A stretch of 33,487 bases of DNA, taken from contig CAIQLG010000224.1 in assembly GCA_903872565.1 (NCBI GenBank), positions 1 to 33,487 of the forward strand, in the 5' to 3' direction. Shown here one piece after another: positions 23,228 to 31,006 of the stretch. The notes beneath the pieces were generated by a model, which was given only the letters and a program-made list of their open reading frames with translations, searched no databases and was not told the DNA's origin. Position numbers and translations under genes: made by a program. Within the stretch, counting starts at the first letter, position 1. The number at the start of each line of letters is the position of its first letter. The stretch comes from an uncultured Lentisphaerota bacterium (GTDB lineage: Bacteria > Verrucomicrobiota > Lentisphaeria > Victivallales > GWF2-50-93).

Positions 23228-26191
23228 TTAGGCAATATTTCTGATTTCAGATTCGATTTCGACTTTTCCTGTTAGAAGTGCATTCTTTTCCTCTACGGAT
23301 ACTGTTTTTCCGGCAGATACTTCAGCCGTCTCTCTTATCGCCTGAACTTCTCTGGCAAATGTCTTGTTAAACTCGTTCCTGATCTCGACCTGGGCATTTT
23401 GGAATGCTTGGCTGAACTGTTCGCTCATCTGTGAAGTAATGATGTTCGCTTGACTCCTCACGGAATTCGCGATAGAGCTTATCATTATGTTCTTTATAAT
23501 GTTTCCAGGGATGAAATTTTTTATGAAGGGGATTTTTTCCGCAATGAACCTTTCTATTATGTTGATTATCGGTCCGCCGGGAACGATTATTATTGTAAGC
23601 ACATAATCGATAATTGTAATGATTTCAGACGGAATTTTTGATATAAGCCCACCGTCGATTTCTATCTCCACACCAATTAGACTGTCAAAGGCACGGTTGA
23701 CAGTTTTAAGTTTTTCCTGGTATTTTTCAATTATTTCGTCCGTTTTTTCCTTTGCCATCTCACGGATATCGAGAACAAGCCTTTCGATGTCAGGCTTGAG
23801 AATCAAAGATGCCCTCTGGAGACGGTCTTGCGCCGAAGCGACATCAGGGCAATCCTTGAAACCATCAAGATATACTTCAATAGAAGAAAGTATCTTTCCG
23901 CTGAATTCCGGAAGCATTTCGGCCTTCATATCCATCAGATCACTGCATATTCCAGAGGTTATTTCATCATATTTGTCCTTTAGTTCATCCTCTTTCTGCC
24001 TGATTTCTTCGAGGATTTTCTTACGTTGGGCATCCGACTTGTCGGCGAAAGCAAGTTTGGTGGAAATAACTTTGATGGCATTTAAAAGCTCATAACGAGT
24101 TACCATGGAGGCTTTTTCAATTCTGCCTTCTTGAACATTGGCATCGAGAAAACCAAGGATTTCTTTTTCAATTTTGTCAGGCGTATTCAAAATATCCCCG
24201 GCAACGGTCTCATCGTAGCAGATCATTTTTACCGGAATATGCCCGCGTCCGATGGCGTTGATTTGAGCCTTAATTGTTCCAATGAGTTCACTGCGACTCT
24301 CTGCTGACTTCTTCTTGTTTGCATGGTGAGAGATAAGAACCATTATCCTTGAGAGTCCCTGCGATTCTTCGAATATCCTGCTTCTAAGGAAATCAAGCTC
24401 GACTTGGCCGAGCATCGCGCACCCAACAACAAGAACAGCGGCATCTGATTCCGGAATTATTCTATATGTCGTATTGTTTAGAAGCTCCTGGTTTTCATCG
24501 TCAACTCCGGGTGTATCGCAAATCGTGTAGCGTTTGAGGCTTTCCGCCGGCCAGAAAAGTTTTATGGACTGTATTTCATTAGAAAGCTTGGTTCTGCCAG
24601 ATTGTGTCGTCGCGGTAGTCGCCGCACGGATATCCTCGACAGTGGGATTAAGCTTATCGGAGGATACATTTGATTCCCTTTTGACTTCGATTGTCTTTGT
24701 CTCTGTTTTTCCGTCTATTTCTACCGTGACGGTTTCCGCTTTCTTTTGCCATTTAAATACGGAAAGTTTTTTCTCCTTTCCATAGCAGACTTCAGTAGTG
24801 ACCGCCGTTGTCCAAATACCTCCACCTATATCTTCATCTTTATCTTTGCCCTCGATGAGAAGCTGGTTTCCGAGGAAAACTTCGTTGATAAGTTTGGTTT
24901 TCCCCACTTGGTATGGACCAATAAACGCCACCTTGTAATTGGGGTTTTCAAGATTGGCAAGTTCTTTCACAAGTCGATCCGACGGTTTGAAACCGTGCTT
25001 CTTAAGAGTTGCCACGGCATTTTCGATCTTCTGGATCTTGTCAGAGTTCATTTTAGTCTCCCTGTTTTTTGTTTTCTGGCCTGTTTGACCTTTCTGATAT
25101 ATTCGCCCATTGTTCGAACTTCTTTCATCGGAAAGGCATGTTTTTGGGTTTTTATTGGATTTTTTTGAAGGGCTAATGCTTGACATGAACTCCTCCGCGG
25201 ACTGGAAGCGTTTATCGGGATCGCGGTCACAGGCCTTGCATGCGATCTTGTTCAATTTATGAAACAGCGGACTGGCTTCAATATCAGAAGGAAGTTTGGG
25301 GAAATTATCGGGGGTGTTTCCCGTTATCATGCAGTAGAGAATCATTCCGGCCGCATATAGGTCGTCAAGTTCCGGAGTTGGGCTCGGCTTGTGTGGCATA
25401 TAATCAGGTGTTCCTATGAGCGTCCTATCGGTCCGTTTCGCCGATGTAACGAGCCCGAGATCAATAATCTTTAAGACGCCTTCCTTAAATCCGATGTTAT
25501 CAGGCTTGATGTCACGGTGCGCTATATCCTTGCTATGGCAATATGATAAACCAGCAAGAAGTTCCATGATGATTTTCAATGCTTCATCCGGAGAAATGGG
25601 CTTTCCTCTCAGACGGTTCATTTTGTCTGCGAGAGTGTCATCCAAGAGTTCCATAACATAATGCCAGATGCCTCCCGATTTTCCGACGTGCTTTATAGCT
25701 ATCAGGTTCGGGTGGCTTAATTTGCTGGCCAAGATCAGATTGCCGATTTCTTTCTCGTCAGTATTATGCTTCTCGTTTCTATCAAGAATTTTGACCGCGC
25801 ATTTAGATCCGAGCCGGTCCTGTGCGAGCCAGACTGTCCCGTAGCCACCTCTGTCAATTTTCTCAATGAGGGAATATTCCGGAATGGTCGGTGCATCAGG
25901 GTGTTGTGGCGGCAGGTCCGGGATAGGTCTGGCTGTTCCCGGCTTCCCAGAAAGAGCGGTCGTTAGCTTTTTCTTTAGCTGCGATTCGATTTTTGCGGGG
26001 AGAACTGTCTCCGCCCCACATGCGAAGGCGCCCTTTATCTCGCCGACAAGCGAGTTGCCTGCCTTTGCCTTTTCGAGCCGGCTCTTGCAGGTCTCGCAGG
26101 TACTGATGTGATTCCTCATCTCCTTCAGTACGCTGGCGGCCTGGAATCCGTCGGCAAAGGCGTAAATCTCCGACATATCGTAATGTTTCAT
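23228..26191 (-). CDS. Anti-sigma zinc motif - Ser/Thr kinase - dynamin-like GTPase fusion
   Basis: A 987-residue frame with three modules. Residues 1-80: anti-sigma-type zinc motif H28-x3-C32-x2-C35. Residues ~106-345: Hanks-type kinase with Gly loop DRGGYGTV (113-120), AVK (K134), HRDIKPDN (225-232) and DLG (244-246) in place of DFG. Residues 381-987: dynamin-like GTPase with P-loop GPYQVGKT (425-432), DTPGVDDEN, a helical stalk and a hydrophobic segment (IIDYVLTIIIVPGGPIINII). The GTPase part starts at an internal ATG (25051) with its own GGGAG, and the linker passes an A7 run, so two separate proteins may be made (see findings). The start at 26191 has AAGGA 9 bases upstream. It follows the sigma factor by 52 bases and is its likely antagonist. 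Confidence 0.85.
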   Translation of the reverse strand: MKHYDMSEIYAFADGFQAASVLKEMRNHISTCETCKSRLEKAKAGNSLVGEIKGAFACGAETVLPAKIESQLKKKLTTALSGKPGTARPIPDLPPQHPDAPTIPEYSLIEKIDRGGYGTVWLAQDRLGSKCAVKILDRNEKHNTDEKEIGNLILASKLSHPNLIAIKHVGKSGGIWHYVMELLDDTLADKMNRLRGKPISPDEALKIIMELLAGLSYCHSKDIAHRDIKPDNIGFKEGVLKIIDLGLVTSAKRTDRTLIGTPDYMPHKPSPTPELDDLYAAGMILYCMITGNTPDNFPKLPSDIEASPLFHKLNKIACKACDRDPDKRFQSAEEFMSSISPSKKSNKNPKTCLSDERSSNNGRIYQKGQTGQKTKNRETKMNSDKIQKIENAVATLKKHGFKPSDRLVKELANLENPNYKVAFIGPYQVGKTKLINEVFLGNQLLIEGKDKDEDIGGGIWTTAVTTEVCYGKEKKLSVFKWQKKAETVTVEIDGKTETKTIEVKRESNVSSDKLNPTVEDIRAATTATTQSGRTKLSNEIQSIKLFWPAESLKRYTICDTPGVDDENQELLNNTTYRIIPESDAAVLVVGCAMLGQVELDFLRSRIFEESQGLSRIMVLISHHANKKKSAESRSELIGTIKAQINAIGRGHIPVKMICYDETVAGDILNTPDKIEKEILGFLDANVQEGRIEKASMVTRYELLNAIKVISTKLAFADKSDAQRKKILEEIRQKEDELKDKYDEITSGICSDLMDMKAEMLPEFSGKILSSIEVYLDGFKDCPDVASAQDRLQRASLILKPDIERLVLDIREMAKEKTDEIIEKYQEKLKTVNRAFDSLIGVEIEIDGGLISKIPSEIITIIDYVLTIIIVPGGPIINIIERFIAEKIPFIKNFIPGNIIKNIMISSIANSVRSQANIITSQMSEQFSQAFQNAQVEIRNEFNKTFAREVQAIRETAEVSAGKTVSVEEKNALLTGKVEIESEIRNIA
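25048..25166 (-). other. Kinase-GTPase junction: A7 run, internal ribosome-binding site and ATGA overlap
   Basis: On the minus strand a run of seven A (25166-25160) lies in the register A-AAA-AAA of the kinase frame. Losing one A would shift the kinase into a frame that stays open to a TGA at 25050-25048; this TGA overlaps the GTPase ATG (25051-25049) as ATGA. Gaining one A would stop the kinase after two more codons. GGGAG sits about 7 bases before the internal ATG. Confidence 0.7.
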
Positions 26192-26243
26192 AATATTCGA
26201 TCCTTATGCATATATGTTCGCGAATTATCGGAAAATCTTACAT

Positions 26244-26891
26244 TCAAAGGTTTTTTTCAATCTTCTTCTTTATCCTGCCGAGACGTGTAACACAGCGGGA
26301 TTTGCAGACGTATACATTGTTGGGGGACATGCCTGTGGCCTCCGCCACATCCTTCGGATCCATGTCCTGGATGCAGAGCATCTCGAAAGCCTGATAGGTT
26401 GAAGGCTCGACTTCAGGCTTCAGCTGCTCCATGGCCCTCCTAAGGAAAAGATCGTTCCATTCCTTGGCCCATTCACGGGAGAAAGTATCGTCCGGGATAT
26501 CAATGTCCGTAGTATTTTCGTCTTCTTCAGAATGTCTGGCAAGAGGGACATCCCCCTTATTTTTGTATTTCTCACGGAATATGTCGCTGATCTTGAAGTA
26601 GATAATTTTGGAAAGCCACGCTCTGAATTTAAACCCTCTTGATTTGTCGTAGGGAAATTTCCCGTCGTTGTGGACTGCAAGCATGACTTTCTGTATAAGT
26701 TCAGAAATGTCATAATCATTGAGGTTTTTCTTTCGGGCTATTGCTACGATGAATGGCTTGTATGTCTGATAAAAATCATCCCAGGCCATGTCGGCTTTAT
26801 GGATGTCGCCATCACCAGCGCGTCTGATTTGGCTTATAAGGGTTTGTCGAGTCGTCCACCCATGCTGTTTTGTAGATATTCCCTTCTCCAT
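26244..26891 (-). CDS. ECF-type RNA polymerase sigma factor
   Basis: A 215-residue protein from the ATG at 26891; a TTG at 26906 in the same frame would add five residues. Region 2 is visible in DDFYQTYKPFIVAIARKKNL, DISELIQKVMLAVH and KFRAWLSKIIYFKISDIFRE. Region 4 follows in FEMLCIQDMDPKDVAEATGM and NNVYVCKSRCVTRLGRIKKK. The insert between regions 2 and 4 and the STKQHGWTTRQTLI start resemble sigma factors of planctomycetes, verrucomicrobia and lentisphaerae, often paired with Ser/Thr kinases, as here. It heads the minus-strand cluster and would direct polymerase to it and perhaps to its own promoter. The divergent protease gene is another possible target. Confidence 0.9.
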   Translation of the reverse strand: MEKGISTKQHGWTTRQTLISQIRRAGDGDIHKADMAWDDFYQTYKPFIVAIARKKNLNDYDISELIQKVMLAVHNDGKFPYDKSRGFKFRAWLSKIIYFKISDIFREKYKNKGDVPLARHSEEDENTTDIDIPDDTFSREWAKEWNDLFLRRAMEQLKPEVEPSTYQAFEMLCIQDMDPKDVAEATGMSPNNVYVCKSRCVTRLGRIKKKIEKNL

Positions 26892-27162
26892 TTTGTCATA
26901 CCCCAAATATTTCTGACAAACAAAGTATTAACTACATGAATAAAGATGGAGTCTATATTATTACAAGTCTTAGATAAATTCTTTTTACATTCAATTTATC
27001 GTGAATCTTGGTTTTTCATGCAAGATTTTATTAGCTTCCCAGAATATATGTTTGAAAAGGTATGATTTGTCTCGATAATCTTCAATATGCCTTTGGGGTT
27101 TGTCTGTGGTCAGCAATAAAGTCTTTAGAAACGAGATTAAACAAATAAAAGGAGGAGATGGA
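26892..27162. promoter_or_regulatory. Divergent promoter region between sigma factor and Deg-type protease
   Basis: A 271-base AT-rich gap without a gene. On the plus strand TTGAAA (27052-27057) and TAATCT (27076-27081) lie 18 bases apart and could drive the protease; AAAGGAGGAG before 27163 is its ribosome-binding site. On the minus strand I see no convincing sigma-70 promoter for the sigma gene, as expected if the sigma factor reads its own promoter. The assignments are weak except for the ribosome-binding site. Confidence 0.4.
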
Positions 27163-28695
27163 ATGGAAAAAAGAATGTCGATGAAATGTGTTGGGTGCGT
27201 ATCGTGGGCGGTAATAGTATCGGCACTGTTGGTCTTCAGCCATACAACTTTTGCCGCGGAACCTGAGGAAGTACCGGTAAGTTCTATGGACCAGTCCGTA
27301 GCGGAAATGCCAGCCGACACCAAGGCTTCGGTCGTGAAGGTATATTCCGTCAAGAGCAATCCCAACTATTTCCAGCCGTGGCAGAACAATCCACAATATC
27401 AGGTGACGGGTTCCGGAGCGGTAATAGGCGGAAATCGGATACTTACAAATGCACATGTAGTCGCAGATGCTGCATTCATCATGATCAGGAAGCAGGGCGA
27501 TCCCAAAAAGTATTCTGCGAAACTGCTGATTGCCGGACACCGCTGCGACTTAGCCATTCTCAAGGTCGAGGACGAAAGCTTTTTCCAGGGGATGAAGCCG
27601 CTGGATATCGGGGATCTTCCGCTCCTGCAGGACAAGGTTGCGGTTCTGGGCTATCCCGTGGGAGGGGACAATATTTCGATAACCGAAGGAGTTGTGTCCC
27701 GCATCGAGGCGACCATATATTCGCACTGCAATGAACTTCTGCTTTCCGTTCAGATTGACGCGGCGATAAATCCCGGCAACAGCGGCGGACCTGTCGTCAA
27801 GGACGGCAAACTGGTGGGTGTCGCATTCCAGGAAATCAAGGAGGGACAGAATCTCGGCTATATGATTCCACCCACTGTGATAAAGCATTTTCTGGAAGAT
27901 GTGAAGGACGGCATATTCGCTGGTTTTCCAGGATTGGACTTCAGCATGATCAACATGGAAAGTCCGGACATGAGGAAGTGGGCCAGGATGAATGAAGGAC
28001 AGACTGGAGTCCTTGTGACACACCTGACCGACGCCGAGAACAGGAAGGGCTTTTTCAAGAACAACGACGTCATCCTGGAGATCAACGGTGTCAAGGTGGC
28101 CAATGACGGCTCTGTGCCGCTCAGGGAAGGAGAACTGATTTTCTTCGGATATATTTATTGGCAGAAAAACATCGGGGACAAATGCCACTTCAAGATTCTC
28201 CGTGAAGGCGCGATTGTCGAATTCGATTATCCCCTTGGAATCGGAAGCTGGCTTGTCCCTAAGCGGACCTATGACGTAAGACCGTCGTTCTTCATAACCG
28301 GGGGACTGCTCTTCGTCCCGCTTACGGAAAACTATCTTGACGCATGGGAGGACTGGAGCAAGGCACCTGTCGATCTTGTGGATTTCGCAAGGAACGGCGA
28401 AGCGAACGATGAGCGCGACCAGATCGTAGTCCTGTCGGAAGTGCTAGCAGACGATGTCAATATGGGATATCAGAACACACTCTATGTGCCAGTAAGCGCT
28501 GTAAACTCCAGCAAGGTGAAAAACATCAGGGATCTTGTCGGGAAGATTGAAGCCGTAAAGACCGGATTCGTCGAGATATTGCTATCAAACAACGATAAGA
28601 TAGTCCTCGATGTAGAAAAGGCGAGAAAGGCTAATGCGGGGATTCTCCAGCGATATAATATAGATTCAGACAGGAGCCCGGATCTAAAGAAGTAG
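27163..28695 (+). CDS. Secreted Deg/HtrA-type trypsin-like serine protease
   Basis: The ATG at 27163 has GGAGG 7 bases upstream and gives 510 residues; the in-frame start at 27100 would add 21 residues in front of the signal peptide. Residues 1-31 are a signal peptide (basic start, VSWAVIVSALLVF core, FAA cleavage region). Catalytic triad: H98 in TNAHVV, D129 in CDLAIL, S207 in GNSGGP, all intact. A PDZ domain spans about residues 275-355. The last ~140 residues resemble the tail of plant DEG9-type proteases and their bacterial relatives. It would act in the periplasm. The gene is divergent from the ECF sigma gene, so it could be a regulon member or could cleave the membrane-side partner of the signalling chain. 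Confidence 0.9.
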   Translation: MEKRMSMKCVGCVSWAVIVSALLVFSHTTFAAEPEEVPVSSMDQSVAEMPADTKASVVKVYSVKSNPNYFQPWQNNPQYQVTGSGAVIGGNRILTNAHVVADAAFIMIRKQGDPKKYSAKLLIAGHRCDLAILKVEDESFFQGMKPLDIGDLPLLQDKVAVLGYPVGGDNISITEGVVSRIEATIYSHCNELLLSVQIDAAINPGNSGGPVVKDGKLVGVAFQEIKEGQNLGYMIPPTVIKHFLEDVKDGIFAGFPGLDFSMINMESPDMRKWARMNEGQTGVLVTHLTDAENRKGFFKNNDVILEINGVKVANDGSVPLREGELIFFGYIYWQKNIGDKCHFKILREGAIVEFDYPLGIGSWLVPKRTYDVRPSFFITGGLLFVPLTENYLDAWEDWSKAPVDLVDFARNGEANDERDQIVVLSEVLADDVNMGYQNTLYVPVSAVNSSKVKNIRDLVGKIEAVKTGFVEILLSNNDKIVLDVEKARKANAGILQRYNIDSDRSPDLKK

Positions 28696-28746
28696 GCAGC
28701 AGATAAAGATTCGGAGCTTCACCATAGGAAAATAGAGAGATTCAAT

Positions 28747-29241
28747 ATGGACGAGAATACAGCATTGCTAACCTTTAAGATTCGCAACCCGGAGGCCGCT
28801 CACAGATGGGCGATGGCTATGGGAGCCGCACAGCATCTGATCTGTGAATGGCAGTCACTCGGGATATTATCTTGGCTCTCCGGGAACACAGCCGACTTCG
28901 TATATTATTTCGACAACATTGAAGTTTTCCTGCAAGCACATGAGACTTTGGAAATCTTTACTGATCATGTGGAGAAGTGCCTAATCTTTGAAGATGACAA
29001 GCAAGCGTTTCAATGTTTTGACGACGCCGCAGCATATTTATGCGAGCACGACATTCCAGAGCGGCATTGGCTCCTGGGATTTATCATTGAAACCGCTCTC
29101 GCACGACGCTACAGGTTAGAAGATGCGGAGTGGACATGCATGATCTTCGATTTCTGTGCCGGTTTCGGTATGAACATGGAGGAATCTGCAGTTTTCATCT
29201 CCGAGGTTGAAGCGAAGATGGAGCTCGAGAATCTGAAGTAA
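28747..29241 (+). CDS. Hypothetical protein, 164 residues
   Basis: A 164-residue acidic, largely helical protein that I do not recognise. It is rich in Trp, Cys and aromatic residues (AMGAAQHLICEWQSLGILSW, WTCMIFDFCAGFGM), with no signal peptide or known motif. A purine-rich AGAGAG precedes the ATG at about 7 bases. It follows the Deg-type protease by 51 bases on the same strand and is probably co-transcribed; it might be a cytoplasmic immunity- or chaperone-like partner, but nothing in the sequence shows this. Confidence 0.65.
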   Translation: MDENTALLTFKIRNPEAAHRWAMAMGAAQHLICEWQSLGILSWLSGNTADFVYYFDNIEVFLQAHETLEIFTDHVEKCLIFEDDKQAFQCFDDAAAYLCEHDIPERHWLLGFIIETALARRYRLEDAEWTCMIFDFCAGFGMNMEESAVFISEVEAKMELENLK

Positions 29242-29293
29242 CTTTGTTCGAAATTCTTGTAGATTATTTTTTTAAGTGGGTATAGGAGCTGAC

Positions 29294-29551
29294 ATGTTCG
29301 GATCAAAATCAATAATCACAGCGGTGGAGATGGGGACATCCAAGATCTGCGTCCTCATTGGGTGTCTCGACGACAAGGGGAATATCAACATCATCGGCCA
29401 CGGTGAGAAGAATTCGGACGGCGCAATCGTCAAGAGTGAAATCACCGATATGGAAAAGACCACAAATATCCTTTTCGACGCCATACACGTCGCCGAATCT
29501 GTCCGGAGCGGTCTCGAACCTCAAATCTCCATGATACAGCTCCTGAAATGA
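29294..29551 (+). pseudogene. ftsA: Truncated FtsA N-terminus
   Basis: The ATG at 29294, with TAGGAG 5 bases upstream, gives 85 residues. SIITAVEMGTSKICVLIG is the first ATP-binding strand-loop of FtsA, and NINIIGHGEKNSDGAIVKSE is the next conserved block. FtsA is the actin-like cell-division protein of about 400 residues; here the frame ends shortly after the first helix (NILFDAIHVAESVRS). The translation signals look intact, so a short product may be made. It is either the stub left by an insertion or a recruited fragment that could compete with real FtsA. An inverted repeat (ATGATAC 29531-29537, GTATCAT 29552-29558) spans its stop codon. Confidence 0.75.
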
Positions 29552-29602
29552 GTATCATAAACACCGTAGATAAACAACGCATATTTCATCTATGATTATT
29601 TT

Positions 29603-29836
29603 TTAAACGGTGACAAAAGCGCAAAAGGCAAGCTGTGTATCGAAGTCGCTGAGCTCATTCCGGGTGATAACCTTGAACAGAGCCAAAGTTTCATCGTTGT
29701 GCTCTTCCTTCATCAGACGACGAAGTTCTTCTGCAAACGCCTCTATATGCTCGTCATATCTGTCTCCATAAGCCGTATGAAAGTCCTCGTGAATGAAACA
29801 AGCTTTTTCCGTCAACCCCTCAATAATCTTTTCCAT
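29603..29836 (-). CDS. Hypothetical protein, 77 residues
   Basis: A 77-residue, acidic, helical protein (MEKIIEGLTEKACFIHEDFH, then HIEAFAEELRRLMKEEHNDE). AGAGGTG lies about 5 bases before the ATG, a good start. There is no recognised domain, membrane segment or DNA-binding motif. It lies between the FtsA fragment and the recombinase, in the same direction as the latter, separated from it by 70 AT-rich bases. Confidence 0.6.
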   Translation of the reverse strand: MEKIIEGLTEKACFIHEDFHTAYGDRYDEHIEAFAEELRRLMKEEHNDETLALFKVITRNELSDFDTQLAFCAFVTV

Positions 29837-29888
29837 AGTTCACCTCTGATTTTAATGTGATATAACTGTATTTAATTACAATGTTATT

Positions 29889-29905
29889 TCTGCGAATTAC
29901 GCAGA
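29889..29905. repeat. Palindromic element copy 1, just after the recombinase stop
   Basis: TCTGCG and CGCAGA flank AATTA, one base beyond the recombinase stop codon (29907-29909). It belongs to the TGCGAA-n-TTCGCA family found at 29.9-31.9 kb and could act as a weak hairpin at the end of the recombinase transcript. Confidence 0.6.
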
Positions 29906-29906
29906 T

Positions 29907-31004
29907 TTATTCCCCTGTTTTTCTTGCGACAATCATGTCTATCGTCCGAATGACATTCTCTGGAAGCTTTGTCTTCGCATATATCTGCGTAGTGCGTATT
30001 TCGGCATGTCCGAGAAGCAACTGAATCTCATCCAGAGTCATTCCGTTGTGAAGCAACGTTGTGGCGTAGGTATGGCGTAGCCGGTGGAAATGATTAAGTC
30101 CTAATTCTCTTCGAAGACCCTTATCCACTGGCCATCTGGTAACTTTCCAGCCGCCTCTTCCCTCATCATGACATTTAATCATTGCCCGAACAAGCCATTC
30201 CGGAGCTGGAACCCTGCGTTCCTTGTTCCCCTTTCCCAGGGTTTGAACATAAGTCTCGGTTGCTGAAGCTCTGCCTATTTCACTTATCCTAAATCCACAT
30301 GTTAGCATGAGACCAAGCCATATCCCAAGCCTCTCCTGTTTTTCGCAGAGTTCTTTTGCTAGAATTGCGTATTTAACAAAATCATCAGAACTCTTATGAT
30401 TGACAACCCGAATCCTAAGTTTTGGTGGTTGAACCTTCTGGAGTTCAATGAACAACTTCTCCCTGTTTTCCTTCAGCAACCATTTCGCAAAACTCTTCAG
30501 GAATGATAGCCTTGTCCTTGTTGACGACGGATCATGTTCCATAAAACCAAGCTGAATATCCTCATAGTTCATATCGTAGAGTGGCTTGCCTATATTTTTT
30601 GCATGTGCATCCCAGAAAAAATGAGAGTATTTATATGTGAAAATTGTGTTTTTAGATTTCCCCCCGGCTTCAATAAACTGAAAATATCGCAAAATATAGT
30701 CCTTCAACTCATCTTCTTTTAGAGACGATTCGGAAAAGACGTGTTTGTCTGGGTTCTGAAGCGTCAAAGACTGTTTTCCCTCAGGTAAATTCTGCGAATT
30801 TCGCAGAATTGAACCATCGAAAGATTCAACGTCTTCTGATTCAAGTTGTTCCTGCGGAATCTCAACAGTATCAGGATTCAGGTACACTTGCTCATTGTCA
30901 AGGTAGAGGACTCCATTCACAATCCGGAAGCCAGTCGAATGTTGCGGCTCGTCTTTTCCTTCTTTCGGCTCCTTGCCTAATAGGGTTAGAATTTTATTGA
31001 GCAT
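29907..31004 (-). CDS. Tyrosine recombinase / integrase
   Basis: A 365-residue protein. Residues ~115-215 form the SAM-like core-binding domain (YFQFIEAGGKSKNTIFTYKY). The catalytic set is complete: R239 in GFRISEIG, K258 or K261 in LGKGNKERR, H307 and R310 in HRLRHTYATT, H333 in LLGHAEI and Y342 in TTQIYAK. The ~110-residue N-terminal extension is unusual; it is acidic, low in complexity and carries a palindromic element within its codons. GGAGG lies 8 bases before the ATG, inside the end of the nuclease gene 3 bases upstream, so the two are translationally coupled. It probably mobilised the island or a smaller element here; I saw no tRNA attachment site. Confidence 0.92.
   Translation of the reverse strand: MLNKILTLLGKEPKEGKDEPQHSTGFRIVNGVLYLDNEQVYLNPDTVEIPQEQLESEDVESFDGSILRNSQNLPEGKQSLTLQNPDKHVFSESSLKEDELKDYILRYFQFIEAGGKSKNTIFTYKYSHFFWDAHAKNIGKPLYDMNYEDIQLGFMEHDPSSTRTRLSFLKSFAKWLLKENREKLFIELQKVQPPKLRIRVVNHKSSDDFVKYAILAKELCEKQERLGIWLGLMLTCGFRISEIGRASATETYVQTLGKGNKERRVPAPEWLVRAMIKCHDEGRGGWKVTRWPVDKGLRRELGLNHFHRLRHTYATTLLHNGMTLDEIQLLLGHAEIRTTQIYAKTKLPENVIRTIDMIVARKTGE
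30790..30808. repeat. Palindromic element copy 2, in frame within the recombinase gene
   Basis: TTCTGCGAA and TTCGCAGAA are perfect 9-base arms around one T. The element lies within the N-terminal extension of the recombinase and is translated as part of SILRNSQNL. Its arms match copy 1 and the copies in the nuclease gene. Confidence 0.75.
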
Positions 31005-31006
31005 TA

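Noticed and set aside
25048-25230. Separate 60-codon minus-strand gene
   Set aside because: It is the alternative frame of the kinase tail, explained better as the result of a one-base change at the A7 run.
27550-28188. 212-codon minus-strand frame
   Set aside because: It lies opposite the intact Deg-type protease, whose catalytic residues and signal peptide are clear.
29531-29612. Intrinsic terminator between the FtsA fragment and the next gene
   Set aside because: There are inverted repeats (ATGATAC/GTATCAT and CACCGT/ACGGTG), but no GC-rich stem directly followed by a T-run, so I do not call a terminator.
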